Source: an uncultured bacterium
GTDB taxonomy: Bacteria > Bacteroidota > Bacteroidia > Bacteroidales > Paludibacteraceae
Assembly: GCA_946183755.1 (NCBI GenBank)
Contig: CAMHCZ010000004.1
Coordinates: 1-29,441, forward strand
Length of the DNA: 29,441 bases
Reading direction: 5' to 3'
The stretch's first letter is position 1. Each line of letters opens with the position of its first letter. The position numbers and the translations under genes were made by a program. Below the pieces are notes generated by a model. It did no database searches. It had not been told where the DNA came from and saw nothing but the letters and a program-made list of their open reading frames with translations. Shown here one piece after another: positions 7,932 through 15,909 of this stretch.

Positions 7932-9621
7932 TTCTCTTTTTCTTTACTGCCTTCTTTGCTGGCTGTTTCTCTGCGGGCTCGACAGCCGTCTTGACCTCAA
8001 CCTCTGCCATCACGTCTCCTGCGTTCACGTCGGCAGGTGTGCGTGGTCTGAGTTCCGACTGCCAGCTGTAGTGCTTCAGCACGTCCTCGTCCTCGGGTAT
8101 CTGGTCCTCGGGATACAGTGTGCCGCTGCCGTTCGGCGTCATCACGAGCCGCTCCATCTGCCCGTCTTTTATGTAAACGTACAGTTTGCTGCTCGCGCCG
8201 CGGTTCATGCCTATCATGGTGCCGTCTTCCTCCCTTGCCCAGTATATGGACTCGGCGTTGCCGTCCACTATCACATAGTCAATCTTGTTGTCCTTGACGT
8301 ACCCCGTCAGCTTTTTACCTTCCACTTGGTTGAACTTGCCTTTGGCGTCATCCATCGTGCCGGCAGCCCAGCCCAGCACTCTCAGCTCCTTGATTTTCTT
8401 GTTCTCGCCCATCTGCGCTTCCATCCACTCTCCTGTGATTTGTGTCGAGTCGCTCCAAATCACTGGCGAGCCCATCATCTTGGCTATTGAGTCCTGTGTG
8501 TGGTATATTATGCTGTCGCATTTTCCCTGTATGTCGGCGCGGTACATTCTGACATCGCCTATCGCCCATCCTGTGCGTTGCGCGGTGTCCACCTCGTTCT
8601 GTATCATTCTTATGGTGTCGGCCGACAGGTACAGGGTGTCGCTGCCGCTGTACTCCTTGACTACGGCTCTGAAGTAAGCCTCCGCGTAGTCGCCGTCGCC
8701 GTGTCCTTTGGCTGGACCAGTTGGCGGCAGTCTGAGTTTCTTGTTTTCGGTTTTCAGGCTGTCGTTCTCGCCGGCTTTTCCGTCGAAGTAGTATATGTAG
8801 CTGCCGTTGAGCGATGTCTTGTTGTCGTCGTCCCACAGCACGGCATCCTTCATCGCCCACGACTCACCTCTTCTGCTGTCGTATCTTATTATGTTGCCTC
8901 TCAAGTGTTTGCCGTCATTGCGGTCTATCTTGTTGGCTTTGGTTATCTCGCCTCTTTCGTTCTTGGTGTCATACCATCCTTCCTCGGTATATACTACTGT
9001 GCTTCCCTCGTCGTGTATGATGATGGAGTTGCCATGCACGTTGGCTATCTTGCTCGCTGTGTTATATTCCAGGTCATTGGTCTGCATGGCGGCGGTCTTG
9101 CCCACGAGTCTCACGTTGTTTTTGAACTTGGCTGTCTTGGTACGTGGCGAGTACTCGCCCCATATCGATGTCAGCGTGTTGGCATCGTCGTAGAGTGTGC
9201 CGCCAGTGTCGTAGTATCCGACATCGGCGTTGCGGTCGTAGTCCAGCGAGTCGGTCTTGAGTGTCGTGTTGCCGTTTATCATCACTACGTTGCCTTTCAG
9301 TCTGGCGTGTCTGGTTATGCCGTCGTAGTGGAGTATCTCTCCGCTCACTCTTATCGTGTCGCCCTGGTTCATCCTTATGTGTCCGAAGGCGTCGAAGCTG
9401 TCGTCTCCTTGAAAGAAGTGCGCGCTGTCGCATGTCATTATGGCTCCGTCGTGCGAGAATCTCACGTTGTCCATCAGCACTTGGGCGTCCGGCAGCTTGT
9501 CTTGGTCGAATGTCAGTCTTTCTGCGTGCTCAAGTCTCACGTGATTGACACCGAGGACGCTCTGCGCGAGCGCCATGGCAATGGCTGCTGTTGTGTATGC
9601 TATTTTGTTCTTCCAGGTCAT
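7915..9621 (-). CDS. OstA/LptA-like periplasmic protein (OstA_2 family)
   Basis: Bacteroidetes OstA-like proteins are related to LptA/LptD N-domains and are thought to take part in LPS transport to the outer membrane. The 568 residues start with a signal peptide (MTWKNKIAYTTAAIAMALAQ, cleavage near residue 24). Repeated beta-strand units typical of the jelly-roll bridge follow, for example DNVRFSHDGAIMTCDSAHFF, ARLKGNVVMINGNTTLKTDS and AKFKNNVRLVGKTAAMQTND, each a strand with G-N-V/D-N-V followed by a tyrosine- or Asp-rich turn. The C-terminus ends in an unusual lysine-rich tail (KQPAKKAVKKKRNGKKK). It lies 9 bp after the SurA-like gene and overlaps tsaC by 17 bp. Position next to three foldases fits an outer-membrane biogenesis role; the exact mechanism is inferred. 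Confidence 0.88.
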   Translation of the reverse strand: MTWKNKIAYTTAAIAMALAQSVLGVNHVRLEHAERLTFDQDKLPDAQVLMDNVRFSHDGAIMTCDSAHFFQGDDSFDAFGHIRMNQGDTIRVSGEILHYDGITRHARLKGNVVMINGNTTLKTDSLDYDRNADVGYYDTGGTLYDDANTLTSIWGEYSPRTKTAKFKNNVRLVGKTAAMQTNDLEYNTASKIANVHGNSIIIHDEGSTVVYTEEGWYDTKNERGEITKANKIDRNDGKHLRGNIIRYDSRRGESWAMKDAVLWDDDNKTSLNGSYIYYFDGKAGENDSLKTENKKLRLPPTGPAKGHGDGDYAEAYFRAVVKEYSGSDTLYLSADTIRMIQNEVDTAQRTGWAIGDVRMYRADIQGKCDSIIYHTQDSIAKMMGSPVIWSDSTQITGEWMEAQMGENKKIKELRVLGWAAGTMDDAKGKFNQVEGKKLTGYVKDNKIDYVIVDGNAESIYWAREEDGTMIGMNRGASSKLYVYIKDGQMERLVMTPNGSGTLYPEDQIPEDEDVLKHYSWQSELRPRTPADVNAGDVMAEVEVKTAVEPAEKQPAKKAVKKKRNGKKK

Positions 9622-9630
9622 ATCACGTTT

Positions 9631-11076
9631 TTATTTTTCCGAGAAGTTCCAGTTGCTGTACTTCCAGTCGCAGCCTTTCAGGTCGCTGCTTATGCGTGTG
9701 TAGGTCTCGCCCTGCTTTTTCTTTATCCAGTTCTCCAGTGTTGTCTGGTTCTTCTTCTCTTGCACTATGGCTTTCATCATCTGGTAGTCCTGCTCGAGGT
9801 TGGCTCTGTGCTGCTCGGTCTTCGACTTCAGGCGTATCACGGCGCATACTTGGTGTCCCTTTGAGTTCTCCATGAAGAAAGGCTCTGAGAATTCACCCAC
9901 GTTCATGTTGTATGCCACTCTGGAGATGTCGGCAGGCAGTGCCTGGTACTCGAACTTGGACGAGCCGTCCTTCATGTTCTCCATCAGTCCGGCGTTGTTG
10001 CGTGTGTCCTTGTCGGTCGAGTACTTCGCCACAGCCTCTTCCATAGTCATCTTGTTGGTTCTCAGCAGAGTGACTATGCTGTCAAGTTTCTCTTTGGTCT
10101 TCTGCTTCTCCTCGATTGAGATTTTAGGCTTCAGCAGTATGTGTCGGCAGTTTATCTTGTCGCCTCGGCGCTCGATGAACTGTATGAGATGGAATCCGTA
10201 CTCCGACTCCACGATTCTCGACAGTCTCTTAGGGTCGCTCATCGAGAACAGTTCGTTGGCAAACTCCGGCACGAGCTGTCCTTTGCCCATGAATCCCAGT
10301 TCGCCTCCGTTTCGTGCCGAGCCCATGTCGTCGCTGTACAGTGTGGCGAGCATCGAGAATGACGCGTCCTCGTTCTCCACTCTGTTTTTATACTCGCGCA
10401 GCTTGCTCTTCAGGTCCTCGACTTCCTTGATGCTCATGCGTGGCTCTATGGCGAGCAGTTCTATCTCCACCTTGGTAGGGACTATCGGCAGCTCGGCTTC
10501 GGCGGCTTCCTTTTCCCAGTATTTGCGCACGTCGCTTGGTGTTATCTTGTTGCTGCTCACTATGGTATGCTGCACTTGCTGCACCTTCGTCTGCTCTCTC
10601 GCCTGCTCGCGGAGTTCCTCCTTCAGCACCTTTATCGATTTGCCGTAGTATTCAGCCACCTTCTCCTCGCTGCCTATCTGTGCGATTACCTCGTTCATTC
10701 TCTGGTCCACCTGCATGTTTATGTTGTTCTCGTTGGCCTCCACGCTGTCGAGCTCAGCCTGGTGCATGAACAGTTTTCTCACAGCGAGCTGCTCTGGTAT
10801 CACGCAGTATGGGTCGCCCTCCACTTCGGTGCGTTCGAACTTCATCTGCAGTATGCTCTTCTCTACGTCCGAGCGCAGTATGGCGTCGTCGCCCACGATC
10901 CATATCACTTCGTCTATCACGTCGCCCAATGGTATGCCGGCGTCTGTCTTCAGCGTGTCGGCTGCTGTCTGCGTCGTAGTGTCTGTCACCGTCTGGCTTG
11001 TGGAGTCGGCCGGCGCTTGCGCAAGGGCTGTTATTGATGCTAATAATGCAAGTGATATTATATAGATTCTTTTCAT
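9631..11076 (-). CDS. SurA-like periplasmic peptidyl-prolyl isomerase / chaperone
   Basis: A likely periplasmic chaperone for outer-membrane proteins. The 481 residues start with a signal peptide (MKRIYIISLALLASITALAQ), then a Thr/Gln-rich linker, then a SurA_N-type helical domain (about 50-170, DEVIWIVGDDAILRSDVEKS). A canonical parvulin domain follows (about 178-290), with SARNGGELGFMGKGQLVPEF and SEYGFHLIQFIERRGD. A second, weaker parvulin-like unit (about 291-420) has lost the GGxLG signature (NNAGLMENMKDG) but begins with the typical CRHILLKPKIS. The start overlaps the upstream lipoprotein gene by ATGA. This resembles SurA architecture with one active and one decayed PPIase unit. Confidence 0.92.
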   Translation of the reverse strand: MKRIYIISLALLASITALAQAPADSTSQTVTDTTTQTAADTLKTDAGIPLGDVIDEVIWIVGDDAILRSDVEKSILQMKFERTEVEGDPYCVIPEQLAVRKLFMHQAELDSVEANENNINMQVDQRMNEVIAQIGSEEKVAEYYGKSIKVLKEELREQAREQTKVQQVQHTIVSSNKITPSDVRKYWEKEAAEAELPIVPTKVEIELLAIEPRMSIKEVEDLKSKLREYKNRVENEDASFSMLATLYSDDMGSARNGGELGFMGKGQLVPEFANELFSMSDPKRLSRIVESEYGFHLIQFIERRGDKINCRHILLKPKISIEEKQKTKEKLDSIVTLLRTNKMTMEEAVAKYSTDKDTRNNAGLMENMKDGSSKFEYQALPADISRVAYNMNVGEFSEPFFMENSKGHQVCAVIRLKSKTEQHRANLEQDYQMMKAIVQEKKNQTTLENWIKKKQGETYTRISSDLKGCDWKYSNWNFSEK

Positions 11077-11951
11077 TTTCTGATTGTTATTTTCTTATTC
11101 TTGACACCTTCATTGTATATGTCGTTTTCAAGTTGCTTGATGAAGTCCTTTTTGCGCTGGTTCAGTATGAGCGTGGCGATTCTCGGTTTCGCCATCTCGT
11201 ACGGCTCGGTGTTGCCCTTCAGTCTGTAGTCTGAGATTCTGACGATGTACACAAAACTGTCGTCTCTCAGTTCCAGATACTTGTTCTTGTCGAGTATCGT
11301 GCTCGGGTTGTATCCTGCCAGTATTGGGATGCTCCTCGCCACGTCGCTCAGATAAGTCCATTCCTTGCCAAAGTACAGGAACACCGACGAGTTTCTCAGG
11401 CTCCATTTGTCTATCTCGTCCTCGTCGCCTTCCTTGGCGTTTCTCATCAGTTTGCGTGCCGCGTCTATGTTTTTTCTCGAAGCCGGTATCTTCATCGACA
11501 TGCCCTTGACTATCGGGTTGGACACGGTGAGCAGTTTCTGGTTGTTTTCGTAGAATGTCTGCATCTCCTCTTCCGACGGCTGTGTCGAGAATTTCTTGTC
11601 CAGCAGGTTCTGTTCGTATTTGTGTATTATCAGCGCCTTGCGGTATTCCTCCACCATATCGTTTATCTCCTCGTTCTCGCCGAGTTCCTTCTTCGCTTCC
11701 TCGTATATGAGCGAGTTGGTTATCCATTTCTTGACGAATGCCTCGGCTATGGCGATGCTGTCGTTCTGGCTGGTTCCTTCTGGTATCAGTGCTTTTATGT
11801 CTTCGCGCAGCAGCACTTCATCTCCCACTTTTGCATAAGCATCCTTGTCGTCCTTGCTGCCGGTCTTGCCGCATGATGTCAATGCGCACAGCAAGGACAC
11901 AACTGCCGCGAGCAGCGCCATTTTGCCGTATGTCACTGATGTCTTATTCAA
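11073..11951 (-). CDS. SurA_N-like lipoprotein lacking a recognisable parvulin signature
   Basis: The 292-residue product has a lipoprotein signal with lipobox LTSC near residue 27. A SurA/PrsA-like N-terminal helical region follows (AYAKVGDEVLLREDIKALIP, about 39-58). The region where a parvulin domain would lie (about 150-230) has no H-x-L-V start or GGxLG motif, so isomerase activity is doubtful. It is most likely a holdase or structural partner of the two adjacent foldases. The start is uncertain: TTG 11951 overlaps the upstream gene by 8 bp, GTG 11936 and ATG 11921 are alternatives. ATG would give a signal peptide without a basic n-region, so an earlier start is preferred. The 3' end is ATGA-coupled to the SurA-like gene. 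Confidence 0.85.
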   Translation of the reverse strand: MNKTSVTYGKMALLAAVVSLLCALTSCGKTGSKDDKDAYAKVGDEVLLREDIKALIPEGTSQNDSIAIAEAFVKKWITNSLIYEEAKKELGENEEINDMVEEYRKALIIHKYEQNLLDKKFSTQPSEEEMQTFYENNQKLLTVSNPIVKGMSMKIPASRKNIDAARKLMRNAKEGDEDEIDKWSLRNSSVFLYFGKEWTYLSDVARSIPILAGYNPSTILDKNKYLELRDDSFVYIVRISDYRLKGNTEPYEMAKPRIATLILNQRKKDFIKQLENDIYNEGVKNKKITIRK

Positions 11952-13848
11952 AGCGTATCACCTTGTATTTATTCCTCAGTTTCTCAAGCCATTCCTTCTC
12001 GAGTTTCTCCTGATATTCTTGTATCACTTGTCCGCGCGCTTCCTTGTATGAAGCTGGCTTCTGCACATACTCTCCTTTGATTATCGCTTTCTTGAATCCG
12101 TAAGGGAGAGTCAACGTCTCGCCTTGTATCACAGCGTCCACATACTTGTTGGCGCCTTTTGCGAAAAGTCCTCTCTCCGACCTCACGACGGTTCCGTTCT
12201 TGTTCAGTTCGCGGAGCTTGTTGTCAATAACCTCGTCGTCGCTTTCTGTGCTGAGTATTTTGTTCACCTTCTTCTCGGTGGCAGCGTCCTTGCAAAGCAC
12301 GATTCTGCCTCTCCAGCGAGGCTCTTTCCATGTGTATTTGTCCCTGTTTGCCTCGAATACGCGCTTCTGCCCCACGGTGTCCTGCGACGCCTTCGCCCAT
12401 ATCTCGCGGTTGGAGATTTCGAACAGCAGGATGCCGTCCTTGTATTCGTTCACCATGTTTGAGATTTCGGGATGCATCATCTCGATGTTTCTCCTGTTTA
12501 TGTGCATCACGGTGTCGTCGGTCGCGGCTTCGAGCACGTCCTCAAGCTGTGCGCAGGTGTAGTTTTTCCTGTCTATGTATGATGTCAGGTTTGCCAGTGT
12601 GTACTGCTCTTTCTTGCCGTTGAATGCGAATGTCGCCACAGGGAGACTGCTCTGCGCCTTGGTCTTCTCCTTGAACAGCGAGTCGTTGTATCCGACTTTC
12701 TCGGCAGTCTTGTTCAGTTTCTGCATCAGCTTGCTGTCTATGCTGTAGCCGTAGTTTTTCTTGAGTTTCATGGCGTTTTCGTGGAACACGATGGCGGCTC
12801 TGTCCGAGCGCATGATGAAGCTCTTTATCTCGTCGCTTCGGCTGTTGTAATCGCCTAGCGCTCTCTTGTCCACAAGCTTCAGGATGTGCCATCCGAACGG
12901 AGTCTCTATAGGCTTCGAATAGTCGCCTATGTTCTTGATAGCGAACGCTGCGCTTTCTATCTGGTCTATCATCTTGCCCATGCCGAACCAAGGCAGTAGT
13001 CCGCCGTTGTCCGCGCTGTTCTTGTCGTCGCTTTCCTTCAGCAGCTCCTCGAAGCTCTCGCCGTTCTGCAGCCTTTTGTATATGTCATCGATGCTTTTCT
13101 TGGCATTCTCGTTTATGGCAGGGAAGCTGTCGTTCTTGGCTTTCATTATGTGCGCTATCAGAATCTCTCCCTGACTCTTTCTGCGGTCGTTTATTTTTAT
13201 GATATGATAGCCGAAGTTCGACCTCACTGGTCCTATGATGTCGCCTTTCTTCGCGCCGTAGATGGCGTTCTCGAAGTCCATGACGTTCTGCATGGCTGTG
13301 GTCCAGCCCAGTCGTCCGAAGTTTCTGCCGGCAGAAGGGTCGTCGCTCATCCACACAGCTACACTGTCGAAGACGTCGTGCTTCAGCAGTCGTTTGGCAG
13401 TCTCGGCTTTGTTGTAAGCCAGCGCTGTGTCTTTGGGCGACATCGGCTCGGCTATCTTCACGAGGATATGGCTTGCGTTTATGTCTTCAAGCGAGCGCTC
13501 GTACTCCAGTCTTGCCATTGCGTTCAGCGCAGTCGTGTCGAAAAGGTACGGCTCGATAATCTTGTCCCGGTAGTTGCTTATGTCTTTTCTGAAGTTTTTT
13601 GTGGTGTCTATGCCTTGAGCCTTCGCCTCTGCCACTTTCAGGCGGAAGTTGGTGAAGAGTGATGCGTATTCCTCGCGTGTTATCTTGCTGTCAATTGCCG
13701 ACTGGCTTTTGTTGTACAGATAGTCGAAGTACGATGTGGTGACAGTGTCGCCGTTGACTATCATGAACGGCTTGTCGCTGCTTTGCCCACAGACAGCAGT
13801 CAGTGGCAACGCCGTAATCACTATAGCTATTATGCTTTTCAAGTTCAT
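11944..13848 (-). CDS. Peptidyl-prolyl cis-trans isomerase with two parvulin domains
   Basis: The 634-residue product has a signal peptide (MNLKSIIAIVITALPLTAVCGQ). Two parvulin units follow an N-terminal helical region. The first (about 125-220) runs from INASHILVKIAEP to VRSNFGYHIIKINDRR. The second (about 228-330) has GEILIAHIMKAK, NSADNGGLLPWFGMGKM and TPFGWHILKLVDKR. A long C-terminal helical region (about 335-634) has no recognisable motif. It is likely a periplasmic or outer-membrane-associated foldase (PpiD/SurA-like). It lies 24 bp after the PagL-like barrel gene and overlaps the next gene, so barrel substrate and foldases may be made together. Confidence 0.93.
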   Translation of the reverse strand: MNLKSIIAIVITALPLTAVCGQSSDKPFMIVNGDTVTTSYFDYLYNKSQSAIDSKITREEYASLFTNFRLKVAEAKAQGIDTTKNFRKDISNYRDKIIEPYLFDTTALNAMARLEYERSLEDINASHILVKIAEPMSPKDTALAYNKAETAKRLLKHDVFDSVAVWMSDDPSAGRNFGRLGWTTAMQNVMDFENAIYGAKKGDIIGPVRSNFGYHIIKINDRRKSQGEILIAHIMKAKNDSFPAINENAKKSIDDIYKRLQNGESFEELLKESDDKNSADNGGLLPWFGMGKMIDQIESAAFAIKNIGDYSKPIETPFGWHILKLVDKRALGDYNSRSDEIKSFIMRSDRAAIVFHENAMKLKKNYGYSIDSKLMQKLNKTAEKVGYNDSLFKEKTKAQSSLPVATFAFNGKKEQYTLANLTSYIDRKNYTCAQLEDVLEAATDDTVMHINRRNIEMMHPEISNMVNEYKDGILLFEISNREIWAKASQDTVGQKRVFEANRDKYTWKEPRWRGRIVLCKDAATEKKVNKILSTESDDEVIDNKLRELNKNGTVVRSERGLFAKGANKYVDAVIQGETLTLPYGFKKAIIKGEYVQKPASYKEARGQVIQEYQEKLEKEWLEKLRNKYKVIRFE

Positions 13849-13872
13849 AATATTCTATGTCTTTTTGATTAT

Positions 13873-15786
13873 TTACAATTGTATGCTGTATCCAAGTCCG
13901 AGCGTAGCGCAATCGGCAGCCCATCCGTGCGTCTTCATGTTTATGAGGGCGAACCAGTTGCGTGTGAATCTGTATTTCAGTCCGAGTCGGAAGTAGAACT
14001 TCTCGTTGTCCACGTCGATAGGATTGATGAAGTAGTAGCCTCCGTCCAACGCTGTGGTCACACGTCCGAACACAATCTCGTTGCTCAGGCAGACGCCTGC
14101 TCTTATCTGGTCGGCGAAGTCCTTGTGGTCATACTTGCCGGAGTATTTGTTATGGTCGCAGTCGATATGGTTGACGCTGAACGAGTTGTCGAAGAATCCA
14201 TCGACGCCCACGCCGATTCTGTAAACGTCGGCTGCCTGGAAATACACGCCGAGGTTTGCGTTAGCCACGGCGTACTTGGTGTCATCGAGGTGGGTCAGCT
14301 CCTTCGCGCCTCCCGATGCGCTTATGTCTATGGTGAATCGGTGCGCTAAGTGCTCAGCCTTTCCGCGTATCACCACTTCGTTGTCGTCAGGGTTATACTT
14401 CAGTCCTATCTGTCCGGTTATCACGTTTATGCCCTTGTCCGGCTGAGCGAATCCGGCGTCGCACAGGTGTATGAGTCCGGCTTCGGCAGTTATGGTGTAG
14501 TGCGACTGCTTGTCGCTCCTATAGTCGCTCGCCTTGGTCACGGGTCTCCACGCGAGTCCGAGCCCGGTCTTGAAGAACGCGTTGACAGGTGCGCCAGTCA
14601 GAGGGTTGCTGTAGTAGTCCTTGCCGTTCTGATAGTCCTTCCAGTCACTGTGGTCCCAGTCGCTCACATAGGCGAGTCCTATGCCGCCGATGAAGTAGAA
14701 GTCAACCGCCGACGACCTCACGAAAGGAATGTTGACGTAAGGATATACGGCAGCCACATGTCCCAGGTCGTTGTTGTCGCCGAGATACATGTACGAAGCG
14801 GCGAGTCCGATTGTAGGGATATTGAAGTAATGGTGATAGTTCTTTCCGCCAGTCGTAGGCCACTCGATGGCGAACTCGCCTCCGAGCACGGCAGGGTATG
14901 GGTCTATCGCCTTCAGATACTGCTTTGTCGTCGAGCCGGTCTTAAGAATGCTTCCTGCCAAAACACTGAACTTGAACTGATGAGGCTTGCTGTATGATAT
15001 GTCGCCGCTGATTCTTGAGCCGCCGAACTGGTCCCATGAGCGTGTTGCGTCGCTCGCGTCGGAAGGCGCGCTCGCCATCATGACCTGGTCCCAGTTGTTG
15101 CTTGACAGATAGCCTGCCTTCTTCTTCTTGCCGCTCGCCGGGCTCGCGTGTTTCGATGTGCTGTTAGCCCATACGCCGCCGCCCTTCGACACTCCCTTGC
15201 GGCTTGCGTTGCTTGCCCAAGTGTCGTTGGCTTTGCCTCTTCTGTTCTTTATCTTCGAGTTACGTCCGCCGTCCCATCCTGCGAATCCGCCAGTCTCCAC
15301 GCTTAGGCTTCTCGTGTTGCTGACCCAGCTGTTGTTGCCGCCCTTGATTTTGACTGACTTTCTGGATGAGGCTGTGAATGGGTCGAAACCGCCGCTCTTG
15401 CTCTTCGACGACTTCCTTGAGGATGCCTCGAATGGGTCGTATCCTCCTCTGTTGCCCTTGAATTTCTTGCCGCTGTTGCTTGCTGTGAATGGGTCGAAGG
15501 CTCTGCCTTTCTTAGCCGCCTTCTTCTTGTTGGCTTCAGCCTCGAACGGGTCGAATCCGCCCATGCCTTTGCCCTTCTTTCCGCTGCTGGCGAACGGGTC
15601 GAATGCCACGCCGTTGCGCTTTATCTTTCTGATTTTTCCAAGCTTCTTGTTTCCGGTCATCTGCACCGCTTTCTTCTTGGCTGCCTTGTTACGTCCCTTT
15701 ATGGAGCAGTCCTCGCCAAGACATTGTCCGAATGCCGATGTGGCGCAGAATATTATTGTCAATAGTAAAAGGAGGTGTTTTCTCAT
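13873..15786 (-). CDS. Acyloxyacyl hydrolase / PagL-like outer-membrane barrel with repeat-rich N-terminal extension
   Basis: The product has 637 residues from ATG 15786 (ATG 15789 adds one Met). A signal peptide ends near residue 20 (SAFGQ). Residues 22-260 are basic and low in complexity, with FDPF/YDPF at 62, 78, 97, 116 and 134, then Trp-centred segments (NSWVSN at 152, DTWASN at 188, GVWANS at 204). Residues about 265-637 look like a small barrel enzyme: FYFIGGIGLAYVSD, VNAFFKTGLGLAWR, GLIHLCDAGFAQPDKGIN and a terminal KYRFTRNWFALINMKTHGW followed by strands. The HLCDAG-P-GI segment parallels the PagL H-x-S active-site motif, but with Cys442 where Ser is expected, so it may be an altered or inactive lipid A deacylase relative. 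It is the first gene of the minus-strand train, with a divergent promoter region upstream. Confidence 0.7.
   Translation of the reverse strand: MRKHLLLLLTIIFCATSAFGQCLGEDCSIKGRNKAAKKKAVQMTGNKKLGKIRKIKRNGVAFDPFASSGKKGKGMGGFDPFEAEANKKKAAKKGRAFDPFTASNSGKKFKGNRGGYDPFEASSRKSSKSKSGGFDPFTASSRKSVKIKGGNNSWVSNTRSLSVETGGFAGWDGGRNSKIKNRRGKANDTWASNASRKGVSKGGGVWANSTSKHASPASGKKKKAGYLSSNNWDQVMMASAPSDASDATRSWDQFGGSRISGDISYSKPHQFKFSVLAGSILKTGSTTKQYLKAIDPYPAVLGGEFAIEWPTTGGKNYHHYFNIPTIGLAASYMYLGDNNDLGHVAAVYPYVNIPFVRSSAVDFYFIGGIGLAYVSDWDHSDWKDYQNGKDYYSNPLTGAPVNAFFKTGLGLAWRPVTKASDYRSDKQSHYTITAEAGLIHLCDAGFAQPDKGINVITGQIGLKYNPDDNEVVIRGKAEHLAHRFTIDISASGGAKELTHLDDTKYAVANANLGVYFQAADVYRIGVGVDGFFDNSFSVNHIDCDHNKYSGKYDHKDFADQIRAGVCLSNEIVFGRVTTALDGGYYFINPIDVDNEKFYFRLGLKYRFTRNWFALINMKTHGWAADCATLGLGYSIQL
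15376..15603 (-). repeat. Five FDPF-encoding repeats
   Basis: On the plus strand GAAYGGGTCGAA or a close variant occurs at 15376, 15430, 15487, 15544 and 15592, encoding FDPF (YDPF at 15430) on the minus strand. Spacing is 16-19 codons. Linkers are rich in Lys, Gly and Ser and vary in sequence, so these are old protein-level repeats rather than recent tandem duplications. Confidence 0.9.
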
Positions 15787-15880
15787 CATTACATTACTGA
15801 AAAGAATTGCATATATTTGCACGTCAAGAGCGTGCGGCTGTGTCATAGTCCAAGCCTTTGCGCGCTAATGCCATAATTTG

Positions 15881-15888
15881 CAAAGATA
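15881..15888 (-). promoter_or_regulatory. Putative -7 element for the minus-strand envelope operon
   Basis: CAAAGATA on the plus strand reads TATCTTTG on the minus strand (TAnnTTTG). It lies about 95 bp before ATG 15786. No TTTG at -33 is evident. It overlaps the palindrome TTTGCAAA (15877-15884) in the 123-bp divergent spacer, and the plus-strand gldF operon must start within the same spacer. Confidence 0.45.
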
Positions 15889-15909
15889 TAATTTTACCTC
15901 CAACATAAG

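Noticed and set aside
8500..9864. Long plus-strand open frame (454 codons) opposite the OstA-like and SurA-like genes
   Set aside because: It lies wholly antisense to two confident genes, spans their junction, and its product is Val/Cys/His-rich without domains; codon bias of the true strand explains it.
9800..10648. Plus-strand open frame (282 codons) opposite the SurA-like gene
   Set aside because: Serine- and cysteine-rich antisense translation of a well-supported foldase gene.
15376..15603. CRISPR-like regular spacing of a short repeat
   Set aside because: The units are 12 bp, in frame, encode FDPF in a secreted protein and have non-unique coding linkers; no cas genes are present.
15812..15819. 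Plus-strand TATATTTG as the gldF promoter
   Set aside because: It fits TAnnTTTG but lies about 90 bp from the gldF start, close to the start of the divergent gene, without a -33 element; not secure enough to annotate.
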